From NCBI GenBank assembly GCA_030248225.1, contig JASANE010024811.1, positions 1 to 64,000 of the forward strand: 64,000 bases of DNA, read 5' to 3'. The position numbers and the translations under genes are program-made. Source of the stretch: Trileptium ribeirensis (lineage: Eukaryota > Nematoda > Enoplea > Enoplida > Thoracostomopsidae). Shown in pieces: positions 22,801-32,620 of the stretch. The notes below the pieces were generated by a model. That model was not told where the DNA came from. It searched no databases and saw only the letters and a program-made list of their open reading frames with translations. Numbering within the stretch: position 1 is the stretch's first letter; every line of letters starts with the position of its first letter.

Positions 22801-24351
22801 CTCGTAAAAATGCGTTTAAATGTAAACTAGTAACTCTATCGAGATTGCAGAACGTAGCGAAGCATAGGTGCATCTACGCGTTTTGCGAACACGACAACAA
22901 TCTCTCGATAGCATACGTCAATATGGCATATGTGGATATCACACAATACCGCACAAGTTACAACAAAACTAACACCGTGAATAACTTCACCAAGTGAAAG
23001 CTAGCAACCGCGTAATAATAAAATCAAGAATTTTGGGTCAAGGAACCATGGGGCTCTATACCATCGTATACATGGAATTATCGATCGCAGAGCAAAATCA
23101 AAATCGGCATTAACTTTCCTATGCCCGAAATTCCCCAAGTGAAAATTTTCAACCCCCCAGGATGTCAGAAAAAATTTGTTCGAGTTTTGTGTCGAGGAAT
23201 TACGAGGCCGCCATACCTGAAACCCCTTAACTCCAGAATCGGAGCTTTAACATACTCTTATATAGTCTTGAAAAACAGGTTACAAAGCATACATGATTTG
23301 CTGTGGAAACATATTCGTTCTAGGAGATTTTTTGCTAGCTTGTGATTACGGTATCGTCTTTTATTGATACTGAATGAAACAAAAGCATTTGACTGAAATA
23401 TTTATTTTTGCTTCTTAATATATAATGTTTTTTCGCTCATTTTGAAGCCGTGTTGGAATGAAATAATTTCCACTGCATATTGGCGTTAGCAAGCGTAAGC
23501 CATACCAATATTTTGAAATATTTTAAACGTATATTAGGGAATGCTCGCCAACAGCTGTCAACGTTTGCAAAAGGCTGCCACCCTTTTAAATGTGTGACCG
23601 GGAAGCCCGATAAACACTACAGAGTAGACGTGGATAGAAGGGAACGACCGTTGCACCACATCAGACAACTGAAGAGACAAAATGAAAGGCAGACCAAAAG
23701 GAAAAACCGCCCTTCCACCAAAAAATTGCCTTAAACTGTTGGTTGTGCGAACTACCATTGCTAAAACTTTCTGCAACCCTTCGGCGCTAAGGGAAGTCTT
23801 TACCACGGGGTTGGGCGCTGGTCCGAAGTCTCTCCCCCTGCGAAGGGGAATACAGAGCGGCGTGTACCACACAGTGAAAGGGGGGCGAAGAGCGGAGCGT
23901 TACTAGGGAAGCGGTTCAAGCGTGGGATAGAGTGTGATTCCTAGGAATGAGTAATTGTCTACGACCCAGCCTTTGTAAAGTGTATCACTACTGACCATGA
24001 TAAAAGCGCAACAATTATTTTTAAACTATTTTTACCTGTGAGTATATTGTTCAACAACGTTGCTGGAAGCGAAAATACGCAGATTAATAAATCGGCACAT
24101 GCAAGACTTGTTATTAAAAGATTTGTAACCGTCCGCATTGTACGATCACGAGCTACCGACAATACAACAAAAGTGTTACCCACAATCCCAATAATAAACA
24201 CTAGGCTATACGAGACGCAGTACACGATGACATAGCTAACTGTTTGACGGAGAAATGGAAAACCTTGAAAGAACACAATTGTGGCATTATAAACCATGTT
24301 GACACTGTTAGCAGTACTGTTTTGTTGTGTCGTGAAATTGTACACAGACAT
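9241..24351 (-). CDS. Class-A neuropeptide-type G-protein-coupled receptor, three exons
   Basis: The spliced coding sequence is join(24351-24036, 20630-20531, 10858-9241), minus strand, 677 codons plus stop. All junctions are GT-AG and the phases match (1, then 2). The receptor has three N-glycosylation sequons before TM1 (NFT, NST, NAT), GN in TM1 (N59), the TM2 aspartate D87, a tryptophan in loop 1 (EWYLG), the conserved cysteine C114 before TM3, DRY at 138-140, a loop-2 cysteine at about C202, CWLP in TM6 (282-285) and NSCLNPFLY in TM7 (321-329). It has a helix-8 cysteine (C348) and a Ser/Thr-rich tail of about 340 residues ending TSAV, a possible PDZ ligand. The layout fits peptide receptors of the NPY/NPFF/RYamide/SIFamide group; the ligand cannot be assigned. 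The start was chosen because it is the only Met before the sequon-rich N-terminus. Confidence 0.92.
11400..11995. other. GC-rich island in intron 2
   Basis: The stretch is much richer in G and C than its surroundings. It contains opposed copies of GGCCGGACCCG-like words (about 11570 and, inverted, about 11758), suggesting a decayed inverted-repeat element. The overlapping frames 11493-11732 and 11724-11978 have no recognisable domain. Confidence 0.35.
11996..13629. other. Intronic DNA, no gene recognised
   Basis: Contains a 121-codon plus-strand frame (12258-12623) without motifs, a run of nine or more G residues near 12600, and AAAATTTAGCAAAAAA-type words at 13190-13270 that resemble the A-rich part of the dispersed family seen at 36.5 and 48.3 kb. 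Confidence 0.35.
13634..13903 (-). repeat. Ty3 3' LTR
   Basis: About 270 bp, matching 18706-18976 along its whole length. Read on the minus strand it begins TGTAAGCGTC and ends GGTTTTTA. It contains a TATATAAG box near 13781. A purine run (AGAAAAAGG) precedes it on the minus strand as a possible polypurine tract. Confidence 0.93.
13930..17219 (-). pseudogene. pol: Ty3 pol: protease, RT, RNase H, integrase, PWWP-like tail
   Basis: The polyprotein is spread over several frames. Protease: FIADSGSS active site (near 17190). Reverse transcriptase: LDLACAYTQIPL in the first frame and YLDDILVAS in the second, with the break in a T6 run near 16331-16336. RNase H: LQLVTDASGVAVGAVL and FTVRTDHKPL. Integrase: H-x3-H and CRECLDC zinc binding, then IHIDILGPF, IILDRGAQF and GAVERFH as the D, D, E residues. 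A second frameshift lies near 14700 and an in-frame stop at 14487-14485. The end (14451-13930) holds a GPY-type module (RYRGPYEV) and then a PWWP-like domain. Domain order is the Ty3/gypsy order; this copy cannot make a full product. Confidence 0.93.
13996..14241 (-). other. PWWP-like domain at integrase C-terminus
   Basis: Within the 173-codon frame 14451-13930, residues about 71-120 read EIGSVIIAKFPNWPGLIIS, then VVKFFGINRFAFVPRS after a short loop. This matches the PWWP plan: GD/S-V-x-x-A-K strand, P-x-W-P turn, and V-x-F-F-G-x-x-x-x-A-F/W-V strand, followed by a helical segment (about 134-152). Aromatic residues sit where the methyl-lysine cage lies (F80, W83, F116). It is about three residues shorter than usual between AK and the PWWP turn. 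PWWP domains bind H3K36-methylated nucleosomes; that role here is inference. Confidence 0.7.
17220..17365 (-). pseudogene. Ty3 Gag CHCC zinc knuckle, shifted frame
   Basis: The frame beginning 17365 reads CWYHTNFGVNAQRCEGPQFC, spaced C-x2-H-x9-C-x5-C. This is the CHCC type typical of the CsRn1 clade, replacing the usual CCHC. It is out of frame with the upstream gag and the downstream protease frame, so small indels separate them. Confidence 0.7.
17542..18705 (-). pseudogene. gag: Ty3 gag (broken), with 2A-like motif
   Basis: Gag forms the particle that packages element RNA. The first part (18705-18016) opens with an ATG overlapping the primer site. Residues 116-131 read LRVLLLIGGIEQNPGP, a hydrophobic run plus a 2A-like end (NPGP codons at 18324-18313). 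Near the end is the Gag signature LPQFNPKTPQSWFNQVE, followed at once by an in-frame TAA (18018-18016). The same protein resumes beyond it and runs to 17542 (words RKLLAEKDLNDRKPSSAF and LEILPEQIRLTLVSM, usual for CsRn1/Kabuki-type Gag). The stop makes this copy non-functional. The CHCC knuckle lies further on in another frame. Confidence 0.85.
18687..18704 (-). promoter_or_regulatory. Primer-binding site (tRNA-Trp-like)
   Basis: Minus strand TGGTGAACCCGACGT starts one base after the 5' LTR. It matches the TGGTGACCCCGACGT complement of the tRNA-Trp 3' end except for one base. CsRn1-clade elements are known for tRNA-Trp priming. The site overlaps the first gag codons (ATG at 18705-18703). Confidence 0.75.
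18706..18976 (-). repeat. Ty3 5' LTR
   Basis: About 271 bp, the partner of 13634-13903. Read on the minus strand it starts TGTAAGCGTC, holds CTATATAAGC (TATA box, about 18850-18859), and ends GGTTTATA one base before the primer-binding site. Confidence 0.93.
19145..19850. repeat. Three CTTAG-family repeat copies, direct-inverted-direct
   Basis: Copy A (about 19145-19420, plus) and copy C (about 19591-19850, plus) share GGGTCATATAGAGAC, TTTAGGCTAAGGCTTA and GATTCGA(A/G)TGAAACGAAGTA. Copy B (about 19436-19590) is inverted, so A and B form a large hairpin: TTCGTTTCACTCGAATCA at 19495-19512 pairs with the direct block near 19298-19315. Confidence 0.8.
20300..20525. other. GC-richer island next to exon 2
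   Basis: G+C-rich sequence with several CTCCGG/CCGGAG words ends just upstream of the exon 2 donor. Frames 20113-20337 and 20296-20502 cross it but show no domain. It may be an inserted short element; I cannot assign a family. Confidence 0.3.
20531..20630 (-). CDS. GPCR exon 2 (loop 1, TM3, DR of DRY)
   Basis: A 100-base exon between acceptor TATATTTCAG and donor GATAG/GTGAGT. It encodes EWYLGNVMCK, TM3 and the alanine-aspartate of DRY; the arginine codon is split across the junction. Its short length and non-triplet size fit only with the phases of exons 1 and 3. Confidence 0.9.
20840..21780. repeat. Decayed CATACA/TGTATG minisatellite in intron 1
   Basis: Words such as TTGTATGAAATT, CATACATT and ATGTATGAAT recur every 20-40 bases over about 0.9 kb on both strands, interleaved with AT-rich spacers. 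The spacing is irregular, so this is a degenerate array or a nest of small palindromes. Confidence 0.5.
23560..23935. other. GC-richer patch in intron 1, unidentified
   Basis: Base composition rises clearly above the flanks, and both strands stay open for 75-105 codons. No coding domain or repeat-family edge is recognised. Similar GC-rich islands occur at 20300-20510, 37090-37220, 37480-37740 and 62590-62830, so it may be part of a dispersed element. Confidence 0.35.
24036..24351 (-). CDS. GPCR exon 1 (N-terminus, TM1, TM2)
   Basis: This exon encodes residues 1-105 plus one base: the glycosylated N-terminus, TM1 (about 38-63) and TM2 (about 76-100, LACADLL). It ends at CTCACAG followed by the donor GTAAAAATAG. 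Translation past 24036 gives a non-conserved tail, whereas splicing to 20630 restores the expected loop-1 sequence TEWYLG. Confidence 0.9.
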
Positions 24352-24358
24352 TGTTGAT

Positions 24359-24482
24359 TCTGATCGATTATTGATTGATTGATTGATTAATTAATTTATT
24401 TATTGATCTATTGCTTGGTTGGTTTATTGATTTATTACTTCAGAGATTGATTGATTGATTGTTTATTGATTGATTGATTAAT
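24359..24482. repeat. ATTG microsatellite just upstream of the GPCR start codon
   Basis: Runs of (ATTG)n with ATTA and TTTATT interruptions start eight bases before the ATG of the receptor (24351) and extend about 120 bases. It lies in the expected 5' UTR or proximal promoter. Confidence 0.85.
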
Positions 24483-24490
24483 ACTAATAG

Positions 24491-25150
24491 TAATAAAGCT
24501 AAAATTACAGATTTATATAAAATAAAAAAAAACTTTTTTGATACGCATTACGATACGCAGTAAACATTGAGCGAAGGTGGGTTGAAAGCCAAATGACCGC
24601 TCATACTTTAGATCAATTACAGCAGCTAAAATTAGACAAATATCAGCAAACGTACCAAATAAATATGGCAAAAGTTAAAATTTTCTCCCAGATTCTGCTA
24701 GCATGATTAGAGCAAATTAACCTGAAGCTGCAAAGCGAAATAGATAGCCGGATATGTTTAAAATACTAAATATGATGGAGTAAATCGAAACGTCTTAAAG
24801 TGAAAGTGTGAACTAATTTCAGTAGAATAATCGAATGAATCAAAAATCGCAGTGAAAATCTTATCTGAGCTGTGGTGCAAAGCTGTTATAACATTTCTAA
24901 AACGACTTTGCTACGTCATATAATATTGATGGCATTCGCGTCAAGCAACACTTACTTGGAGCATCTGCTCACTCTTTATTAATAGAAGATATCGCTACAT
25001 TAATCGGTCGTAACGATGGAAGCAGGCATTATTAGCTTTGGGCTAATGAATGAAAAAATAATTACTGTTTGCATTTGTTAGCTGGTGAAATGTATTTTAA
25101 AGGCTTCTAAACATTTTTATACTACATTCTTTTACGGCCCAGGTAACTCT
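24491..25150. other. Upstream flank of the GPCR gene, nothing assigned
   Basis: AT-rich DNA with no gene or repeat array. A promoter for the receptor is expected at or beyond the microsatellite, but I see no TATA or initiator element that can be trusted, and an upstream non-coding exon cannot be ruled out. Confidence 0.35.
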
Positions 25151-25365
25151 GAGACGCGAAAATAAAATGCGGGCCATGTCGTTCTCGATATACTAAGCCT
25201 AAACCTTAGTCGTAGCCTAAGCTAAGGTCCTTATATGAAACATACAATAAGTAAGCCTAACTCGGTGGGTTGCCGCCTCCCGAACCACTGCTCTAAGCTG
25301 TTATTTTTGAACGTTATAACATACCGCCCCTCAGGGTTACTTGGGCTTCCTTACTAAGATTAAAC
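25151..25365 (-). repeat. Dispersed CTTAG-family repeat
   Basis: Contains TTCTCGATATACTAAGCCTA, TAGCCTAAGCTAAGG, TTATATGA, CTCTAAGCTGTT and GGGTTACTTGGGC in the same order as the 38930-39130 copy. It is the reverse of the 32400 copy. Confidence 0.75.
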
Positions 25366-26170
25366 GTTATACAAGTCAAGCAGCAGTTCAATTGAACAAG
25401 CCATATACCATCAGGATGGGTGACTGTTTAACGACATATCAAGTGCAGGAGCTTAGATGAGCAAAATTCACACAGCTTATCTTTAAAGCAGCGAATTTCA
25501 AAACTCGCGTTTTGAGACACTTCTTTTTAATTTTCAAAAATTTTCAAAGTTTTATCAGATAAACTAGTAAATTTATTTATCCCTAAAATTTATAAATTTA
25601 GAAAAACATCAATTCAGCTGTCGTTGCATCCTTAAAATATAACTTACTTGTCCGCTTAATATTATTAAGATTAATATGTTGAATTCACCATCTAAATTAT
25701 TTTGGAGTTAGTTTTGTCAATTCAGAGGAACCCAAATGGAGAGCTGAATATCCTTCCGAAAAATACAGCCTTCTGCAGTGGTTCCAAGTATTTCCTGCCA
25801 AAGCGTCGAATGTGCCCAATCTTGGTCAAGATGATATACTCATGCCGGAGAAATGGCAGAATTCGTTATGTTCCAATTATTTGTTTTCTTAAAATACAGC
25901 ATAAATCCTGCCAGCAACCACCTGCTTATAATAAATGTAAAATGTTTACAACATTAATGGTCCTGAATAGACAACCTAGATCTCCTAATTTACTATAGAA
26001 AATGGCTTATGCTGCTTAAGGTTACATAAAGTAGGTCCAGTCAGAGATCAGTAAACTTGTATAATGATTTCATCCAAAATATTATGGCTAAGAACCCTCT
26101 ATTGCCTCGTATGTGCACATTATCAAGATTACACACATTATACGGTTTGACGTTTATTTATTGCGAAAAG
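25366..26170. other. No gene supported
   Basis: A 98-codon plus-strand frame (25702-25998) has no recognisable motif or splice context. The last bases (from about 26150) lead into the 110-bp satellite. Confidence 0.35.
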
Positions 26171-27930
26171 TAAAGCAAATTACTCTATGTGCATATACAC
26201 AGTAGCAGTAAAATGGAATGTTTCTTTGGTTTGAGAAAATGAATTTTAATCAACTCACTGCTTTCGAACATATAGAATCGTAGAGCAAATTACTCTATGT
26301 GCATATACACAGTAGCAGTAAAATGGCATGTTTCTTTGGTTTGAGAAAATGAATTTTAATCAACTCACTGCTTTCGAACATATAGAATCATAAAGCAAAT
26401 TACTCTATGTGTATATACACAGTAGCAGTAAAATGGCATGTTTCTTTGGTTTGAGAAAATGAATTTTAATCAACTCACTGCTTTGGAACATATAAAATCA
26501 TAAAGCAAATGACTCTATGTGCATATCCACAGTAGCAGTAAAATGGCATGTTTGTTTGGTTTGAGAAAATGAATTTTAATCAACTCACTGCTTTCGAACA
26601 TATAGAATCATAAAGCAAATGACTCTATGTGCATATACACAGTAGCAGTAAAATGGCATGTTTCTGTGGTTTGAGAAAATGAATTTTAATCAACTCACTG
26701 CTTTCGAACATATAGAATCATAAAGCAAATGACTCTATGTGCATATACACAGTAGCAGTAAAATGGCATGTTTCTTTGGTTTGAGAAAATGAATTTTAAT
26801 CAACTCACTGCTTTCGAACATATAGAATCATAAAGCAAATGACTCTATGTGCATATACACAGTAGCAGTAAAATGGCATGTTTCTTTGGTTTGAGAAAAT
26901 GAATTTTAATCAACTCACTGCTTTCGAACATATAGAATCATAAAGCAAATGACTCTATGTGCATATACACAGTAGCAGTAAAATGGCATGTTTCTTTGGT
27001 TTGAGAAAATGAATTTTAATCAACTCACTGCTTTCGAACATATACAATCGTAAAGCAAATGACTCTATGTGCATATACACAGTAGCAGTAAAATGGCATG
27101 TTTCTTTGGTTTGAGAAAATGAATTTTAATCAACTCACTGCTTTCGAACATATAGAATCGTAAAGCAAATGACTCTATGTGCATATACACAGTAGCAGTA
27201 AAATGGCATGTTTCTTTGGTTTGAGAAAATGAATTTTAATCAACTCACTGCTTTCGAACATATAGAAGCGTAAAGCAAATGACTCTATGTGCATATACAC
27301 AGTAGCAGTAAAATGGCATGTTTCTTTGGTTTGAGAAAATGAATGTTAATCAACTCACTGCTTTCGAACATATAGAATCATAAAGCAAATGACTCTATGT
27401 GCATATACACAGTAGCAGTAAAATGGCATGTTTCTTTGGTTTGAGAAAATGAATTTTAATCAACTCACTGCTTTCGAACATATAGAATCATAAAGCAAAT
27501 GACTCTATGTGCATATACACAGTAGCAGTAAAATGGCATGTTGCTTTGGTTTGAGAAAATGAATTTTAATCAACTCACTGCTTTCGAACATATAGAATCG
27601 TAAAGCAAATGACTCTATGTGCATATACACAGTAGCAGTAAAATGGCATGTTTCTTTGGTTTGAGAAAATGAATTTTAATCAACTCACTGCTTTCGAACA
27701 TATAGAATCGTAAAGCAAATGACTCTATGTGCATATACACAGTAGCAGTAAAATGGCATGTTTCTTTGGTTTGAGAAAATGAATTTTAATCAACTCACTG
27801 CTTTCGAACATATAGAATCGTAAAGCAAATGACTCTATGTGCATATACACAGTAGCAGTAAAATGGCATGTTTCTTTGGTTTGAGAAAATGAATTTTAAT
27901 CCACTCACTGCTTTCGAACCAATAGAATCG
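26171..27930. repeat. Satellite array, 16 copies of 110 bp
   Basis: The unit begins TAAAGCAAATGACTCTATGT and ends TTCGAACATATAGAATCA. Unit starts fall at exactly 110-bp steps from 26171 to 27821, giving 16 full copies in 1760 bp with only scattered substitutions and no indels. The first three units carry TACTCTATG rather than GACTCTATG, and internal units are nearly identical, as expected from unequal exchange. Confidence 0.97.
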
Positions 27931-30110
27931 AATTGAAATCACATGGCTTACGTATTCTATGTAGTGGCGTATGGAAGATAAAAAACTGAAGCCACTTCGG
28001 ACCTATCTGCTTGTAGACTATAGCTACAGTTTGATGCTGTGTAGATATGAGCCTGACATTTATGTTTCGGAATTCTAAGACAAATCTATTATATTTCGAG
28101 TAAAATAAATTTTTATAATAAAAGTGATTACAAACAATTGTTTAGGCAAAGGTATACTGGCAAAAGTATCATACGAAATGCTCTAGAAAGATTTGAGGCA
28201 GATAGGTCCAGTAACCGTCAAGTAAAGCTTGATAGCATAAAAATTCCGGCTAGCCGGATTTACACTACTGTTCCCGTTTTTTTTCTCTGACTTGCGTAGA
28301 TAAACATACATCGTTTACGTTCAGGAAGGAGTCGTAAATGTATAGACAAAATAATCCCATTTGTTGATCGGTAGGATTAAGTGTAGCAACAAAATCTCAA
28401 ATTTAATGCAAATCTTAAATATGAAAACTACATAATAAATTTTGTGAAATAATATTAATGGAAATATCAAAATCTTGATTTTTGCATTTGTACATTTTAA
28501 TACATATCTTGTTTAATATAGTAGCTATCACAAATTTATAGAGCATTCTTAGGAACACATGTCCATGTCTATACCGCAAACACAACAAAAGTGTATGCAT
28601 GTCCAGTTTTGAGTTAAAAATTACAGCAAATTGATAAATGTATTCTGCTGAATTAATACAACTAGAGCTTCATACCATAGGATATAGTCCCTGAAGTAGG
28701 CTTGGAGAAAATGGTTTAATAAATATTGAATAGTAGCGGCTGTTTATCGTAAACTTTTTGGTATATAGTATATATAGACTATATTTTAGCCACAACATGG
28801 AATCTTACTTCAATTACGAGGTGGCCCTCACTGGACTCCAGCAGGCCATATCCATGGTGTTATTAAGATTAAATCTCATTGTATTTGCTAATTAATTTTT
28901 AATAATTTATATCTGCGTACTTGTTTAAGATATCATGATAATATGTATACTTGATAATTCCTACTTTATTAAGCTAAAATTGAAACTAATTTATTTCTAT
29001 ATAAACATTCTAAATTACTTCAATTCTACATATAACCTGCCGCCTACATCAAGCGAAAACTATATTTTTGTCGTCAAAGTGGACTGGTACCATGACAGTA
29101 GGCGAAGAAAAAATTTAATGTCTCGACGCAATCGCTTCACTTACAATTGGCTTTGTTATCGTGCTTGATGATGTAGTTTAAAATTGTTATGGCTAAAAAT
29201 AGATTATATATACAATCAGACCATTCTAGAGTATAAAAATCCAGGATTCGTTTTGTACACATTCTTTAAATGATAAATTTTACTACATAAGTATTGTTTT
29301 ACCGGATTCGAGGCGTGTAGAAAAAAACGAGCCACATCAAAAGTCCAAAAGAGACATAAAGACATAGGGTTTTTACAAAAACAAGCAATTTAATGGTGGG
29401 ACAACATGGACAGTAGCCTCCACATTGGGCACGGCATAGGTTAGAACGCCTAAAATCTATATGGAGAAAATTTTCCTTGGCGCACGGCAGAGAAGTAACC
29501 AAAAACTATCTGCCTGCTCCCCAGTTTTCATTGAATTTTTGCTATTTTCTCAAATCTTGCCTTAAAATTTTTTTGTAATTCGAAAATAGCTAAAATTTCC
29601 CACTTGCACACCTATAGGAGGAGTGGTGGAAACAATAAGGGAGTGGCGGGTGATGGTGTGGATCCTTTGAAAGGGTAAATATCGCTTAGGTTAGGCAGTC
29701 TCAACGGTATGTGGGTGATCTCTCTGCTACCCTATGTACACCTATGCATATACACATATATAATTGTTTTGCGTACACACTGAAAAGATTAAAAAATTTT
29801 GAATCAAAACTTGTAAAGACATCGACTATACACTAAAGCGTAAAAAAATTTTTGGCTGTATATATTTCAGGCTTGATGATACGGCGTGCTCACTCTCGTA
29901 GCACAAGTCAGCGTCTTCGACGGGTTTCACTGGTATCAAGCGTATTACTATCTCCGTTATGAACACAACTACAGGAGGAGGTTTTCGAAAATAGCAGCAA
30001 ATGCTTTGAAAGCAATGATTGGTATTTTCACGAAGCAACAAGAATAGCAATTGTATCTAAATTAGGCTTTTCAATATCGCGGAAGTTAAAATCACTGCAC
30101 TGTTTGGATT
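27931..30110. other. No gene supported
   Basis: AT-rich. Frames of 60-77 codons (28415-28600, 28935-29168, 29299-29502, 29826-30050) show no domain. About 29520-29660 has A-rich words followed by GGAGGAGTGG-type sequence that resemble the A/G-rich dispersed family of 36.4 and 48.3 kb. Confidence 0.35.
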
Positions 30111-30113
30111 ACG

Positions 30114-30383
30114 TTACCGAGACTTGATTTGCAACTGTCTCGACTCGTATTTATATTTTGCTTTTTCAGATTTTTCGATGCTGGTGGACTCTATCTTCGT
30201 ATTACTCGAAGTCTCCATAAACTCAAGTGATTGCGTTATTTCTCGTGCTGATTTTATCCTGTCGTGGATGTCATTCAACATAGTGAAAACTACACTTCTG
30301 TCAGCGTTTTCTATGACTGATGCACGGGACGCGCGTTTTGCCGGCTGCTGATGTCCCTTACGTGCCTTTGTTTGAACATACAA
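30114..30383 (-). CDS. Hypothetical basic ORF, 89 codons
   Basis: A minus-strand frame with a soluble, charged product (KRASRASVIENADRS, then ESTSIEKSEKAKYKYESRQ). It looks more protein-like than the chance frames around it. No family is recognised, no splice partners are evident, and the plus strand of the same stretch (30124-30351) is also open. It may be an exon of an unseen gene or chance. Confidence 0.2.
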   Translation of the reverse strand: MYVQTKARKGHQQPAKRASRASVIENADRSVVFTMLNDIHDRIKSAREITQSLEFMETSSNTKIESTSIEKSEKAKYKYESRQLQIKSR

Positions 30384-30850
30384 TCGTTAAAAGATAGAAG
30401 TATATCTGAATCTTCAACTTGTTTCATGCTAATGTGCAATAATTTGGATTCATGAAACAGCTGCCGTCATTCCACAATCGTTTCGGCTCTATGCCGTTTA
30501 CCTTTCACTTAGCTTGTCGAGTAACTGTCCGGTCGTCGGCGCTGTGCCCCTAACTGCCATTTGAAAGTTCCGGTTTCCATGTTGACTCTATATGGTAGCT
30601 TATTTGCAATGGGCAAATATTCTATCAACTTATGATTTACGGGTTTTACGCTGATATGAGGCCAGTCGTCTATTTTTGACATTTCGGCATTGAGTCCTCA
30701 AATATAGATTTTTGTAGCTTGATCGAATACAGACTAGTCTGTTCGCGCAATGTAGTAGGGGCTGTCTCAAGTAAAATAATGTTGTACTCCATAAGCGTCG
30801 GAAAAGTGGAATATAAGAAATTTATCTGAGGGGTGGAAAGTAAATACCAA

Positions 30851-31635
30851 AGGCAACGTATTAATCCAATCCGTGCAATAATATTAATAAAGATGAAATA
30901 TATGTAAAAGTCTAATTTGGAATACAAATAACGATACCTCTCGATTTGTAAAAATGTTTATTTTTTCTCAAATAACCTTTATTTTCATTCTCTGGAATAA
31001 ACACTAAAGGCAACGTATTAATCCAATCCGTGCAATAATATTAATAAAGATGAAATATATGTAAAAGTCTAATTTGGAATACAAATAACGATACCTCTCG
31101 ATTTGTAAAAATGTCTATTTTTTCTCAAATTACCTTTATTTTCATTCTCTGGAATAAACACTAAACGCAACGTATTAATCCAATCCGTGCAATAATATTA
31201 ATAAAGATGAAATATATGTAAAAGTCTAATTTGGAATACAAATAACGATACCTCTCGATTTGTAAAAATGTTTATTTTTTCTCAAATAACCTTTATTTTC
31301 ATTCTCTGGAATAAACACTAAAGGCAACGTATTAATCCAATCCGTGCAATAATATTAATAAAGATGAAATATATATAAAAGTCTAATTTGGAATACAAAT
31401 AACGATACCTCTCGATTTGTAAAAATGTATATTTTTTCTCAAATAACCATTATTTTCATTCTCTGAAATAAACACTAAAGGCAACGTATTAATCCAATCC
31501 GTGCAATAATATTAATAAAGATGAAATATATATAAAAGTCTAATTTGGAATACAAATAACGATACCGCTCGATTTGTAAAAATGTTTATTTTTTCTCAAA
31601 TAACCTTGATTTTCATTCTCTGGAATTAAAAACAC
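30851..31635. repeat. Satellite array, 5 copies of 157 bp
   Basis: Units start at 30851, 31008, 31165, 31322 and 31479 with AGGCAACGTATTAATCCAAT and contain GATACCTCTCGATTTGTAAA. The spacing is exactly 157 bp throughout with few substitutions. A 258-base minus-strand frame (30670-30927) runs into the first unit and is not taken as a gene. Confidence 0.95.
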
Positions 31636-31702
31636 TAGAGATTAACGAAATTTACCTTTCTATAGTAATTTTTGAGACATTGGATGCGTCATGTGTAGGA
31701 AT

Positions 31703-32145
31703 AAATTTTGGTTCTTTTCCATTATCCCCCTCAGCCCGCGTTTGCCCAGAAATGGTCAGATTCTGGAAATTTAGGTTTTTTTGTGATCATCGAGACCTCC
31801 CCTGATCCTAAATTATGGCCAAAAATTGTTCAAATGCTGAGCCTCTCAGACTTCGATAATTTTTGGCGATAACTTAGGATCTGGTTACTGGATCTCAATA
31901 AAAATTACACCATTAGAGTCAAGCTGCGTCGAATAGCGAGTAAAAATCCAATTTTTAAGAAAAAAATTTTTGGGTTCCCGAGGAGGGACTCTTGGGACCA
32001 AAAAATCGAAAATTTTAAAAATTCGATTTTTGGTTGAAATGATCAGGGAAGGTCTCGAGGATCACAAAAATACCAAAATTTCCAGAATCTGACCATTTTT
32101 GGGCAAACGCGGGCTGAGGGGGATAATGGAAAAGAACCTAAATTT
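31703..32145. mobile_element. Foldback/MITE-like element with about 105-bp inverted ends
   Basis: Left arm 31703-31813 (TTGGTTCTTTTCCATTATCC ... GAGACCTCCCCTGATC) matches the reverse complement of right arm 32040-32145 with few mismatches. The unrelated 0.23-kb centre has no coding capacity. Long inverted ends and lack of ORFs fit a non-autonomous DNA transposon. I could not define a target duplication. Confidence 0.85.
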
Positions 32146-32399
32146 TTACTTCTGCACTAAATTTATGTAACGAATTTTGAGAAAATTATTAAAACATGTG
32201 TAACAGTATTCAAAGATTTGCTGCAGTTACTGTACCGTTTGCATAAAGTTGATCATTTATGTAGGGATTTCTATTGAAGTTACACGGTTTGTGTAGAATT
32301 TTTTTAAATTGCTAAATGTAAACGTGCAAGCATTTCTCTGTGAACACCAAATAATATAAAGAGTTGGATTAAAGAAAGGTAATATTGTTCTTTAATAAT

Positions 32400-32620
32400 A
32401 GTTTCGGCTCATGTCCACTTAAGTAGCCGGACGTTATTATGTTAGAAAAAAGAACAGCTTAGGGCGGTGCGTTCTGGGGCGGCAGCCCATCGAATTAGGC
32501 TTAGGCTTAGTACATAGCTCATATAGTGACCTTAGCTTAGGTTAAGGCTTAGGCTTAGTATATCGAGAACGGCATGGTATGCATTATATATACCTCGTCC
32601 CATAAAGTTGACAAGGGACA
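32400..32620 (+). repeat. Dispersed CTTAG-family repeat
   Basis: Contains AACAGCTTAGGGC, AATTAGGCTTAGGCTTAGTA, TCATATAGTGACCTTAGCTT and TAGTATATCGAGAACGGCAT. The inverse orders appear at 25.2 and 39.0 kb. Confidence 0.8.

Larger units (their letters stand above)
20631..24035 (-). other. GPCR intron 1 (about 3.4 kb)
   Basis: Bounded by GTAAAA and TTTCAG. Much of 20840-21780 is a decayed repeat of TGTATGAAAT / CATACAAAT words. A GC-richer patch lies at about 23560-23930. No nested gene is supported; frames of 70-105 codons here lack any recognised domain. Confidence 0.7.

Noticed and set aside
25151..25365. Interstitial telomere (TTAGGC)n
   Set aside because: The words are CTTAGGCTTAG-like, interrupted, and embedded in a longer conserved repeat order, so it is a dispersed family and not telomeric tandem repeat.
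26171..27930. CRISPR-like array
   Set aside because: The 110-bp units are contiguous with no unique spacers, in a eukaryotic context; it is an ordinary satellite.
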